Assembly (NCBI GenBank): GCA_018343915.1
Contig: JABRWF010000003.1
Coordinates: 496,001 to 560,000, forward strand
Reading direction: 5' to 3'
Length of the DNA: 64,000 bases
Source: Agroathelia rolfsii
Lineage: Eukaryota; Basidiomycota; Agaricomycetes; Amylocorticiales; Amylocorticiaceae
Shown here: positions 48,701 to 59,385 of the stretch, in pieces
Numbering within the stretch: position 1 is the stretch's first letter
Layout of the letters: the number at the start of each line of letters is the position of its first letter
Translations under genes and position numbers: made by a program
Notes under the pieces: generated by a model
Told to the model about the DNA's origin: nothing
Databases searched by the model: none
What the model saw: only the letters and a program-made list of their open reading frames with translations

Positions 48701-51363
48701 CGTAGCTGGCTATCTTCATCGGTATGTAGTAGTACTATGTATCTATATCTCATTAGCCAATCAATACAGATAATGTGCTGATTCAATTGGATAATTAGGA
48801 AGATGCCAATAAGCTACAAAGTTTTGTCGAGGATGCGCATCGGTTTGGAACTGCCTTTGGACACGTCATACGTCATAGTGCCCCACACCTCTATTTGTCT
48901 GCGTTGCCCTTCATACCTCGAAAATCGCCGGTTTCGCAAGCCTACCTACCTAAGTACCCAGGCTGCTTAAATGTCGTTGACACCGATAAAATCACATGGC
49001 CACAAAACTTTCTGAGTATAAACGTTGGCGTGTACATTAGTGCTGTTGCTTTTTCGCCTGATGGCAAAAGAGTTGCCTCTGGCTCAGGCTATCCCACCAA
49101 TGCAATACAGATATGGAGTGCGGATACCGGCGAGCTACTAGCTGGGCCATTTCGAGGTCACACAGGTTTAATCTTTTCAGTCGAATTTTCGTCTAATGGC
49201 AGGCAAATTGTTTCCTGCTCATATGATAAGACGGTTAGAATTTGGAATGTTGATTCAGGCACACTCATGGCAAAGCCATTCCAAGGTCATACCAAAGCGG
49301 TCACATCAGCTAGATTCTCACCCGACAGTAAACGTATTGTCTCTGGCTCAGAGGACCATACGGTTCGAGTGTGGAATGCTAGTAGTGGAGGGCTTGTTAT
49401 TAAACCATTTCAAGGCCACCAGATTTCAAGGAACTCGGTCGGGTTTTCTCCTGATGGGGGACGGGTTGTCTTTAGTTCAATTGACTCTACAATCAAGGTC
49501 TTAGATATAGGTACTGGTGAGGTTACTGCTAAACCTCTCGATAGTTCCGTCGTTTCGGTCGTATTCTCCTCCGATGGTAAACGAGTTATTTCCAGCTTGC
49601 ACAATGGAACAATCACAGTCTGGAATTTAGAGTCGGGGCAGCTTAAATCTGTATCACTCCAAGGCCACACTGGCGCACCTAAATCAGCTGCATTCTCTCC
49701 CAACGGTAAACACGTTGTCTCTGCTTTAGATAACAGAGCAATCGCGGTCTGGGATACCGATACCGGAGAACTTGTAACCGAGCCCCTCCAAGGTCGCGCT
49801 GACTCAATCCCGTCAGTCGGGTTTTCGTCCGATGGTAAACAAGTTGTCTCAGGATCATCAGACGGCACTATTAGGGTATGGCATCTAACTATGGGCAAGT
49901 CTGCTGTTGAGGTATCGTCAACCCAGAGCGATGTCGAGTCAGATATATCTGCCGAAAGTTCCCCTGAGACGAAGCTATCAAAAATATCCAAGTCACTTGA
50001 TGAGAGAGTCACCGTTCAAGTTGGCAATGCGATTGCAGCTATGCCTTTAGCTAGGGCGGCCTTCCAAGACCATGAAATGACTCATACAAGGCTAGTTACA
50101 TCGGTTGGATTTTCTTCAGACGGCCAACGACTAGTCATCGGTTCGAGCGATATGGCGGTCCAGGTCTGGGACGCAGAGACAGGAGAGCACGTGGCCGGAC
50201 CATTTCAAGGTCACTATGGCTCAACAATCATACTAGTCGGATTTTCACCTGATGGAAAACGAGTTATTTCGGGCTCAAGAGAGGGGGAGATTATTATTTG
50301 GAATATAGATACGGGTGATGTCATTGACCTAGACCTGGAGTCATCCCAGAATCTACTCACGTTTCATTGGAGCGATCAGGTTGCATATTCGCCTGATGCC
50401 CGACGGATTGCCTCTGGGTCAAAAAAACGGAGAAATCAAGTTTTGGGATACAAGAACACACGCGATTGTAGCTAGATCATCACAATCCCAGAGCCATATA
50501 GGTGGAGTGCAGTCTCTTGCATTCTCCCATAATGGCAAACGAGCTGTCTCTGGATCGCTCGACTATACAGTCAGGGTTTGGAATACGGATACAGGCAGGC
50601 TTTTAGCTGAGCCATTTAAAGGCCATAAATCTGTAGTCTCTGCAGTCGGATTCTCTCCTAATGGTAATCAGGTTGTCTCTGGCTCATGGGACTATACAAT
50701 CCGGGTATGGAATACGGATACAGGTGGGCTTGTAGCTGGACCATTTCAGGGCCACCATGGCTGGATTACGTCACTTGGATTCTCGCCTGATGGCAAACAA
50801 ATCGTCTCTGGCTCAGATGACAACACAGTTAGGTTATGGCACGTAGGCGCTAACAAGCTTGCAGCTAGACCATTTCAAGGTCACACTAAATCGGTGAACT
50901 TGGTTGCGTTCTCACCTAATGGTAATCATATTGTATCCGTATCGGACGATAGCACAGTACAAATGTGGTCACCTTCGTATACGACAAGTTCCATTTCTAG
51001 TGAGTCTCTTGACTAATAGTGGCTTTAGTAATCATAATATATGCTTGATTGTATTCAATTTGATATCTTTTCTTTTAGCACATAGCTCGTTTAAATCCTC
51101 CACGAAATGTAATATCCTATTATTTATCATCTATTACTTTTGCTGACTGTGACTTAGCCCTCTCCGCTCCCGGTTTCCAGTACGAAAATGGGTGGATACT
51201 CTCCAATGAGTATCATAGAAAGCTTTTGTTCTGGATTCCCGAGGAATTTTATCCGGATATTCCGTCTCCTGAAAGGAGTTTTCTCTTGTGCTCGAATGCT
51301 CTTCGCTTAAATGTTACCGATTTTTCCCATGGCGACGCGTGGGCACAATGTTATAAACCCTAA
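45757..51363 (+). CDS. C2-NACHT-WD40 STAND (NLR-like) protein, with one-base frameshift
   Basis: Ten exons (45757-45799, 45867-46005, 46064-46194, 46248-46663, 46715-46913, 46968-47144, 47199-48721, 48799-50999, 51079-51108, 51158-51363). The whole chain keeps phase except for one extra A in an A7 run at 50421-50427. Ignoring that base, the product is about 1,687 residues. Order: N-terminal C2-like domain (about 1-105; LKVSKIACYGLPKISLTKHS), a helical linker, NACHT NTPase (Walker A GVAGCGKS at about 421-428; Walker B MIVIDALDE at about 519-527; FLITSRPE sensor), then 14 WD40 repeats (about 950-1570), and a C-terminal GWILSN...LLFWIP block. As written, the frame stops at 50475 after about 1,434 residues, in repeat 10. 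Fungal STAND proteins of this kind act in non-self recognition or programmed cell death in known cases; that role is inferred here. The first-exon model rests on phase and C2 fit. Confidence 0.87.
48995..50990 (+). repeat. Coding WD40 repeat array, 14 units
   Basis: Fourteen units of about 43 codons with the pattern V-x-FSPDGKR-VVSGS-D-T-R-WD-TG-L-PFQGH. Repeats 1-7 and 8-14 are separated by a longer linker (about 49890-50085) rich in Ser/Glu. This suggests two seven-bladed propellers. Units 11-13 (about 50500-50880) are the most alike at the DNA level. Confidence 0.85.
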
Positions 51364-53087
51364 TTATTGCTAGCCACTATGTTGGAATTCTCGAAGTGTT
51401 ATGCTATTTTCTTTCGAGCTAACGTATAATAGTGAAAAGTAGGACTCAATTTATTGATATTATTGTAACATTGGCAGGAGCGGGCCTACGCTAGCCGCAA
51501 TGTCGACGTAACCCTAATTTCGTTTCAAGTTTCTCAATCTATTGTACTATTTCTCTTGTTTATAACGCCTTGCTTCCTCTCTTTCTTTACTATGAATTTT
51601 TTGCATACGCGCTACATATAAAGCATCCACCTGTTATTTCTTTTCGGTACCCTACTCGCAGCCACTTTTATATATTGAGATAAATAAAACTTTTTTTTTT
51701 CAATGCTATCAATTATAGGCATCAAATTTGGTACCGGCATATCATGATATGGTTGGGAACGAACAATCATGATGAATGTTAGTTCAACCTTTCTGACATC
51801 TGTGCCTCATTGTGAGCAAAAACACCTTCTCAGGTACATTCAATCCCGAGCTCAGCATATATTAGAGCATGGTCTTTGATGTTACGATAATGCAAATTCC
51901 ACAACTGATCAAGCAATGATCACAATGATCAATATGTCGAATCACCGTAAATCAATCGTTAGTGAATCATGCATCTAGCAAAGTTTTATTTCACATGCTG
52001 AGAAAACATGAATATTGTCTGTGACATTTATGGACTGATACCAGACGACTTTTATTCCAGCCTGAGGTACGTCGCATCACCCGTGTAGACAATTTGCGGG
52101 TAATATCACCATTTACCTTGCGCCGGCTTTTGAAACGTATTCTTCTACCAGTAATCTAAATGGTTCAGCTTCTCCAGTGCATCAGTATCCTAGGTAATTG
52201 CTACCACGCTCCAGCGATCTAAATGACTGCCGATTTGCTTGTGTACTCGCATACGGGTTAATACTCTGGATCTGAGTTTGGTTTTTACGTATGGAGCAAA
52301 TTGAAGCCTGTCCATGCCCCCGGTCCGCCGGTCCGACATGCCAGCGACGCGTATGGCATTCGTTGCATCTGGCCTTTGTTTTGCTCTCCGATCTCAGGCT
52401 AGTACTCAGCGCTACTCAGCAGCTATGCTCATCGTTACTAGTGATAGCGACGGTACATCATCGGTGTATTATCTCTTACTTGGTATTGGACTTCTCAGGC
52501 CACCCATTCCTAAACCAGGTAATGCTATTTTGCACCTGGAACTATCAAATTGTCATATGCATCATCAAGCCACGCTCCCGGAACAATGCTCTCAATCAGA
52601 TTCTGCATGCGCTACAAGAAAACGTTTCTCAGGCTCTGATCAAGATTGCGTTGAAAGGCTGCGAAACGCATCACCTTTTTTGCTGTCATGACAGTTAGTA
52701 CCCAGATTTGCCTAGGCCTGGTACCATCGCAGTAATTATGGACTTTGAGAGATGGGTCGTCACTTACACTGGAGTCAGCAACGAAGTGATATCTAGGTCG
52801 TCATTCTCTCTCTCGGCCATCACCTTACACTGATCCATATTTGATATTTCTCATGCTTGCGCACTGCCTCCTCAAACTGCCGGAATGTTTTAGCATCGCT
52901 TGAACTCCGTTTGTCGGTCGTCCTGCGAGCCATAAAAGCCCTGCTGTTTGTTGGCCATAGAATTTTTGTGTCTAGGACATCAGTGGTGCATTACCCCTAC
53001 ATTCGTTTCATCATTTACGCATTTTCGGCCTGGTGCCTACGCTTATCGCTATCTAATATCTTCACTACTCTCTGTTTAATCATCCAA
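51364..53087. other. 1.7 kb intergenic, no supported gene
   Basis: Downstream of the STAND gene. Two overlapping plus-strand open frames near 52291-52698 have no recognisable features. The part just before 53088 should hold the promoter of the RlpA-like gene. Confidence 0.5.
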
Positions 53088-53692
53088 ATGCTGTCTTTGA
53101 CTCGTTTAGCCTCTATCTTCGCTCTGGGAGCATCCTTGGCAGCAGCCCAGACGCACACTGGAGATGGTACATGACTCCTTTCGTGACATGATTTATAATT
53201 AAACGTCCTTTAGGCACCTTCTTCACACCTGGGCTAGGCGCGTGCGGCATGTTCAATACTGCTGCTGATAGTATTGTCGCGGTCTCGACTCAGTTCTTTA
53301 CCACTTTCCCGTACGCATCTTAAATTCCTTTTCTATCTGACGCATTGGCTTACCAGTGATTGAATCATGCAGCGGTGCCGGTGCCAATCCCAATTTGTAA
53401 GTATCTAGCCATTCTAGCCAATTCAATCTGATTAACTAAGCATACGTGATGTGATATAGGAACCCAGCTTGCGGAAAGCGCATCAACATTCGGTGTATGT
53501 GATGATCTTGTTATGGGATGTTCGATTATTTATATGTGCACAGTCCAGGGAAAGACGGCCGAGGCTGTGATCACGGACGAATGTGCTGGCTGCGCAGGCG
53601 AGTTCGACCTGGACATGTCGCCAGCCGTATTCAATCAACTAGCGAACCCGGCAGTGGGACGGCTCCACGGTGTAACATGGGAATTTCAGTGA
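53088..53692 (+). CDS. Secreted RlpA-like double-psi beta-barrel protein, second copy
   Basis: Five exons (53088-53166, 53214-53310, 53373-53396, 53460-53494, 53544-53692) join to 127 codons plus stop. The signal peptide is residues 1-20 (MLSLTRLASIFALGASLAAA). The domain follows directly: GTFFTPGLGACGMFN, DSIVAVSTQFF, NPACGKRI, ITDECAGCAGEFDLDMSP, GRLHGVTWEF. Unlike the copy at 6908 it lacks the Kex2-type pro-segment. The last four exons have exactly the same lengths (97, 24, 35, 149) as the other copy, which proves common ancestry. Expected to be a small disulphide-bonded extracellular protein; function not established for fungi. Confidence 0.9.
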
Positions 53693-54158
53693 AGGGGATG
53701 ATGAGTATATAAGCGTACCCCCACTTGAGTAATATGCGTAAATGAAAAATGAAAATGAATGTATGCTATTGGCAATAACCATCTCAGGCTGGCTGTGGCA
53801 GAGATAGCAGGTGCCGTGGCCAGCACGTGTTGGCAGCCGGCCGTGGTTGACCTTTAATTCCCAGTTTGGTGTGACTGACGTCTTTCTCTTTCTCTCTCTT
53901 TCCTACTACGACTACGACTACGGCTACGACAACCAGGCCGTTGTCCGGACAATTTGTCCTCTGGCCTCTTACTGCTTACCTCTTTGCCGCCGTTGCCGAC
54001 GCTCAGGGCTTGAAATCTAACGTTTCAATCACTCTATCACCATCATCATCATCAGGGCCGTGCCCCCCATATCTTGCCTCTTTCACGAGCACTACTGCCC
54101 TTCGTTCTCCCAGCCTCCTCGTCCTTGGTCCAGTCTTTATTAGTCCAGTGGCCCTGCA
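53693..54158. other. Short intergenic region
   Basis: Probable 3' UTR of the RlpA-like gene and 5' UTR of the next gene. It contains a CT-rich tract followed by CTACGACTACGA-type triplet repeats near 53895-53935. Confidence 0.5.
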
Positions 54159-55436
54159 ATGACTTCTACTCAGCTGGCGTCGAGCCCTTCCTCCTCTACT
54201 CCCAGCTCGTTGTCATCGTTGCGCTCTATGGCTCGCCTTCAACTCTTGGGCGAAAATGTCATCGCACGACCAAAACTAGTGGGGTTTCCTATCTACGGTA
54301 GTTGCGGCAGCAACACCCTTACTGGTGCCAAAGACGTCGGGGACACACCGTCGCTGTTGAAAAAACCGCAACAGCACCACTCCCACTCTCCTTTGACCAT
54401 TTCCCACTCGCCGCGCGTCCAGAATCTCAAGGCAACGCCGGTTCTGTCCATCGCTCATACCCACGCACATGCAGAGACGTCATCATCGGCGTCATTGCTA
54501 TCATCCTCGTCGTCATCCCGCACCCCGGACACTCTAGTCAGTCTGATCCCTTTCCCGGTGTCTACTCAGCAGCAACCGCAGCAGGCATCTTCGTCCCTCT
54601 GCCGTCTGGCATCGGAGCGAGAGCCCGAGGATCCAGATGCCTGCTCCACACTCTGCCAAGATAAAGAATTTGCAGCACCAACGGCGTCTACATCATCATC
54701 TCAGACCACCCCTGCACCGTCAACCAACACGTCCTACGCACATCCGCTCCTTCCCCGCCGCCGCGCGCAGTCCGGCTTCACTCCGTCCGTGCTGCCATCC
54801 GCACACCACCACCGCGCCAAGCGCGCACGCATCAGTTCCGCCGCCAGTGGCATCCCACGCCGACGGCTCTCCTCTACCTCGTCCTCTTCTCCGTCCTCAT
54901 CTACCTCCACTTCGTCCTCTTTGAGCTACAGTGCCAGTGGCACGGGCACAGGAAGCGCGCGCAAGCGTCTGCCTGCCACCGACATGGAGCTCCTTGCAAG
55001 CGTCTACCGGACCATCGTCTGGCACGATCTGTCCGAGTCCGCTATGGATATCGACGAAGAGTATGGTGAGGATGGTGATGATGCCGTCTTCGTCAATGCT
55101 AGACGGCGACGTGAGCTGAGCATGCTGAGTCGCTCGCTGGCAGAGCGGCTCCATACGACGCTGACGGAGCGCAAGTGTCGCCCGGCGTTGCTCCGCATGG
55201 ACACTGCTGTTGCTGGTGCCGGCGCTGCCTCGTCGTCATCGTCGATAGGGGTGAATGAAGAGGCGCTCGCGAGGCTGGTGGCGAAGTTGCTGTTGCGATA
55301 TCGTGATCGAAGCACGATGCGTACGGGGCGAATGGGTGCCTCATCCCCCTCTTCCGTCGCTACTAGTGGCGACCGGCGAAAGGGAGCGACGGCTACAGTG
55401 AGAGCGTCGTCACCTTTGTCGTCGTCATCGACATAG
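54159..55436 (+). CDS. Ser-rich hypothetical protein with C-terminal LVAK motif
   Basis: A single-exon frame of 425 residues. I do not recognise the family. Most of it is Ser/Thr/Pro-rich low complexity. Visible features: LGENVIARPKLVGFPIYG near residue 30-47, a basic HHHRAKRARIS segment that could be a nuclear signal, a helical acidic region (MELLASVYRTIVWHDLSESAMDIDEEYGEDGDD), and a C-terminal EEALARLVAKLLLRYRDRST. The last resembles LQQLVAKMILRRRQS at the end of the 949-codon protein at 14034, so the two may belong to one loose family of disordered proteins with a short conserved helix. Strong G+C and codon bias in the frame, a clean ATG and no stops support a real gene. Antisense frames are shadows. 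Confidence 0.72.
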   Translation: MTSTQLASSPSSSTPSSLSSLRSMARLQLLGENVIARPKLVGFPIYGSCGSNTLTGAKDVGDTPSLLKKPQQHHSHSPLTISHSPRVQNLKATPVLSIAHTHAHAETSSSASLLSSSSSSRTPDTLVSLIPFPVSTQQQPQQASSSLCRLASEREPEDPDACSTLCQDKEFAAPTASTSSSQTTPAPSTNTSYAHPLLPRRRAQSGFTPSVLPSAHHHRAKRARISSAASGIPRRRLSSTSSSSPSSSTSTSSSLSYSASGTGTGSARKRLPATDMELLASVYRTIVWHDLSESAMDIDEEYGEDGDDAVFVNARRRRELSMLSRSLAERLHTTLTERKCRPALLRMDTAVAGAGAASSSSSIGVNEEALARLVAKLLLRYRDRSTMRTGRMGASSPSSVATSGDRRKGATATVRASSPLSSSST

Positions 55437-56885
55437 TGGACGTTGCATCCGTGCACCCTCCCCCCAAAAAAATCTTCTTGCCTCACATGGTAGTCGCTAC
55501 ATATGTCGACAACACTCTATATACCCTCGACGTGTATATATATATGTTGCACTTAGGCGACTTACCTTACCTAACTTTTTTTGTTTTTGCTTTTGGCTTT
55601 TCGCATGATCCTTTCCTTTCATTTTTCCTCCTGGTATTTCCTTAGTTTTTCTTTTCTCTTCTTCGACCTGGCACGAACGACGAGGAGAAAGGAAAGGTTG
55701 ATGCAGATAGCTGATTCATCTTGGGGTGTTTCTTTTTTCGGGCGCATATGGAAAAGGGGTATTAGTGGATAGTGGTTCAATGTCTCTTTTTTTTTCTATT
55801 TTTTTCTACCTTGCTTTCCTCTGCTTTTTCTGGTTGGCTTTCTCTCTCGGGCACTTATTTCCAATTACTCATTCACGTGCTTACCTCTTTTAATCCGGAA
55901 GACCTTTCTTCATCCCCCCCCCCTGCTCTTCCGCTATTAACCACTAATCAGTCCACACTTATCCTCCTTTTAAAAACAACAAACACTTTTTTTTTATACT
56001 TTCGTATAAACGTGCGAGCCACCCGGCCCACTGCACTGCCCCGTTATGATTGGCAGTACTTGCCTAAAATACTAATCATCGTTGGGCTTTTTTTTTGGAG
56101 GAGTGAATGCTGGTTGCACAGCTTCATCCCAAGGCCGTCGTTGTCACCACTTTCATTTGTGTGTGAGCGTGTTTCAGTTTTAGTGTGTGTTTTTTAAGTC
56201 TCGCATCTATAATGATGCCCTGGAAGACTCTCCTCCTCACCATTTGCTCAGCTTACACTGGATTAATACACTTGTGCAACTTGATTTTCTTGCGCCCCCC
56301 CCCCCTCTCTCTCTCTCTTGTTCAATTTCTTTGGGAATCATGAAGGAAATCTCAGCGTGCACAAGCCATATACGAAGATTGGGAACCACATAACCTTGAT
56401 CATCTTCCCATTTTCAACAACCCAAAACCTAGAACCCAGAGGGAGAGAGAGAGAGAGAAAAAGAAAAGAAAAAAAGATAAAAGCAAAGACAAAAGACAAG
56501 AAAAGAACAACTTGGATGGCTTGGAATGAAAATTGCTACAAAAAGCATCAACAAAAAACAAAAAACAAAAATGCTACATCACGCTAAAAAGAAAAGAAAG
56601 AAAGAAAAAGTCAAAAGTGCAAATCAGAATTCCTAAATTCTCCATCCATTGGGAAAAAAGGGGGTAGGGGTATGGAAAAAAAAGGAAGAGGGACCAAGAA
56701 AGCAACAAAAAGTACGATGCCACTAAAGGAAAGGAAGACAGAAAGTCAAAAGTAAGAGCGTCTTCGGAGAAGAGTCAAAGTAGCGAAGGAGATAGTTAAG
56801 GTAAAAATAAATAAAATAAAAAAACAAAAAAGACAGAGAAAGTAATGTAAGAAAAGAAACACAGATCGTCAGAAAATGTTTCTGC

Positions 56886-56922
<37 letters not shown>

Positions 56923-57487
56923 GGAGGGGGGAGAACAAAAGATAAAAGATAACCATAAAGTCACGATTGTATTATAGAAGTAATAAGCAAGCAGAAACGA
57001 ACGACGGGATAACAACGATGACAATAATAACAAGGTTAAAGGAAGTAGGGGGAGGCGGGAGGGGGGGGGTTAGATAACAGGAGGTAAGGGTATAGCACTA
57101 ACAACGACTACGAGGACGACAAGAAGATGGGATATATAAAGTCGGAGGTAGGAAAAAGAGGGTAGCAAAAGACAGGGGATAGTACGTACGGTGGAGCATA
57201 TAAAAGAGAAGAGAGAAGGAGAGGAAGAAAGGCGTACAAAATGCAACATGTGGATTGAGATAATTACATTTCTATACACACGGCATACGGCATTTTAATG
57301 AGCAAGCTGTGTTTGCATGTATATGGTTTTATTTTCTTCCTTTTTTTTTCTCCTTTCTTTTTTGTTGTCTCTGATCAGATAAATATTAGTGTACACACAA
57401 ATTAGCTTTCTCTGTCTGTGTTTTTGTTTTTCGGTATCAAAATAAGGTCGAGCAGGAGATCGACAGTGGCTAGCTGAGCGAATTCGA
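55437..57487. other. Convergent 3' region with a pyrimidine-to-purine strand switch
   Basis: Between two converging genes. About 55560-56330 is strongly T/C-rich on the plus strand (many T-runs, C-runs, a CT repeat near 56305). About 56400-57260 is strongly A/G-rich, with a GA microsatellite at 56888-56920 and G-runs near 57055-57070. No gene is supported. Confidence 0.65.
56888..56920. repeat. GA dinucleotide microsatellite
   Basis: Tandem GA/AG units inside the purine-rich tract. Confidence 0.9.
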
Positions 57488-59385
57488 TCATTCATTAGCC
57501 ACCTAGGAAGGGAAAAAAAAGGTGAGTTAACCGAAGGCAAGTATATCACAGTAATTCACATACCTTGAGCACGCGCCTACCCTCACCACCATCATACGAC
57601 CTCCTCAATCCCTCACCATCATCATCCGAGTCAAAGTACTCATCCCGACTTCCTCCTCCGACCGGACCAGTCGGACTCGGGTCCCCATGTGGGTTTGGCA
57701 GCTCCGGCGGTGAATGGTCCGTATACCCTCCATACATATCGTCGCTATAGTTATTATTATTATTATTATTGTTGTTGTTGTTGTTGCTAGGACCTTGGTA
57801 TCCAGGAGCATAGTGCGCCGCGTAGGACTCTTTTCCGCGCGAGGTCGACGTGCGTGCGGTGAGCGCCGTGCCGGTGCCGGTGGACCTGTTGCGTCCGAGC
57901 GAAGACGTGTTTTGCTGTTGCTGTTGCTGTTGCTGGGGAGGATACCGATCCTGATACGCCCCACCAGCATAACCAATAGCGCCATAATAATCATCCTGAC
58001 CATACCCAGCCCCGTTGTGCGGGTACGCACCGGGTGTGTGGAAGACGGGATACGGTGCCTGCTGTGATTGCTGCTGGTCATAGGCACCGGCTGCACCGAA
58101 CCCAGCGATACCCGCCGTCGTGCCCGTTGCGGTACTATCCTGGCGCGATCGTCCTCCCATGCCAGCAGCAGCAGCAGCAGCGGCACCAGCACCAGCCGCT
58201 CCCATAGCGAATGCCGAAGGTGGATAATCATACGGCCCCCCTCCGCCCATACCTCCCGCATGATGAGGCGCATACGGTGAAAACTCCGTCATCCCATACG
58301 ACTCACCACCACCGGCCCCTTGGGGCGGCAACGGCGGCTGCCCATACGTCCCATGGCTAGCATCCGAGTACCCATATGCACCACCCGTATGCGCACTACC
58401 ACCGGGCCCGCTGCCCGTGCGCATATCGTCGTCGTCCTCGAACGTCTCCGGGTTGGGCGCGAAGCCGGACGTGGCGGCAGCCTCGGCCGTGTCGCGGTCA
58501 AGCTGCTTAGCGCGATGCCGACGGAGCGAGGCAGTACCGAGGAGGAAGAGGAGGAGGAGCGCAACGATGCCGACGGCGGTAAATGTGCCTGCGACGGCGC
58601 CTTTGTTGGAGAAGAAGCTGTGGGAGTGGGGAAAAGGAGGTTGTTTAAAATTTTTGTAAATGATGATGAGAATAGGGGGTTGAAGATACCCCTCCCCCTC
58701 TTTTTTTCTCCCTCCTAAAAAAAAAAAACAGGGGGAGGAAAGGAGGTTTGGGAACTTACGAAGTGGAATCCGTATGAGGATGCGCATCTACAGAGGAGGT
58801 GGCTGTAGAGGTTGATACGGCGACCGTGGTCACTGTGGTAAATTGGCCACTGGCATCTGTGGATGTGAATACACTGGTGCTGGAAGAGGTGACAACTATG
58901 GTGGAAACATGGCCCGAGGTTGAGGTTGCAGAGGTGGATGGACTTGAGCTGCTAGTGGTATCGGTTGTCGAAGAGGCAGAGGTCGGAGTACTGGTTGAGG
59001 ACGACGAAGTGGAGGTGCTCGTTGAGGATTCCTGGCTTGTTGTGGTGGTGCTGAGCGTTGATGTAGTCGTCGATGGAGTGTTAGTAGACGATGAAGAAGC
59101 CGTAGTGGACGAGGTTGTTGTCGAGCTTGAGGTCGATGTGGTCGATGTGGTAGGTGTTGCTGAAGAAGACGAAGTGGTTGTCGTTGTTGTCGGATCTGCA
59201 GAAGTAGCAATAGCAGAAGTAGCTGACTGAAGCTGGATAGTATTGCCAGTGGGAGTCACAAGCGAGGCCGTGCCTGAACTCTCCGTCGATACTGCTTGGA
59301 CGTCGAAGAAGGTCGCTGGGGCACGAATGATTGCTGCTACAAAGTTAGCCAAGGCGGGGGAAGAGGACGGGGGGACATACCCATT
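57488..59385 (-). CDS. Mid2-like Ser/Thr-rich single-pass membrane protein
   Basis: Four coding exons (59382-59385, 58760-59336, 57564-58617, 57488-57502) join to 549 codons plus stop. The first holds only ATG plus one base and the last encodes only VANE. Residues about 1-40 are MAAIIRAPATFFDVQAVSTESS. About 40-190 is an almost pure Ser/Thr domain, expected to be heavily O-mannosylated. A single membrane helix follows (GTFTAVGIVALLLLFLLGTA) with a basic stop-transfer (RRHRAKQ). The cytosolic tail is Gly/Tyr/Gln/Asn-rich, with an N-run and a Q-run encoded by trinucleotide repeats. This layout fits Wsc/Mid2-type cell-surface sensors, although no clear N-terminal signal peptide or WSC domain is seen. 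The role in wall-stress sensing is inferred. Confidence 0.85.

Noticed and set aside
54276..55486. Antisense frames across the Ser-rich gene at 54159
   Set aside because: They have biased composition caused by the sense-strand repeats, with no motifs.
57565..59230. Plus-strand frames opposite the Mid2-like gene, including a Val/Glu-rich 143-codon one
   Set aside because: These are shadows of Thr/Ser and Gly codon repeats on the minus strand.
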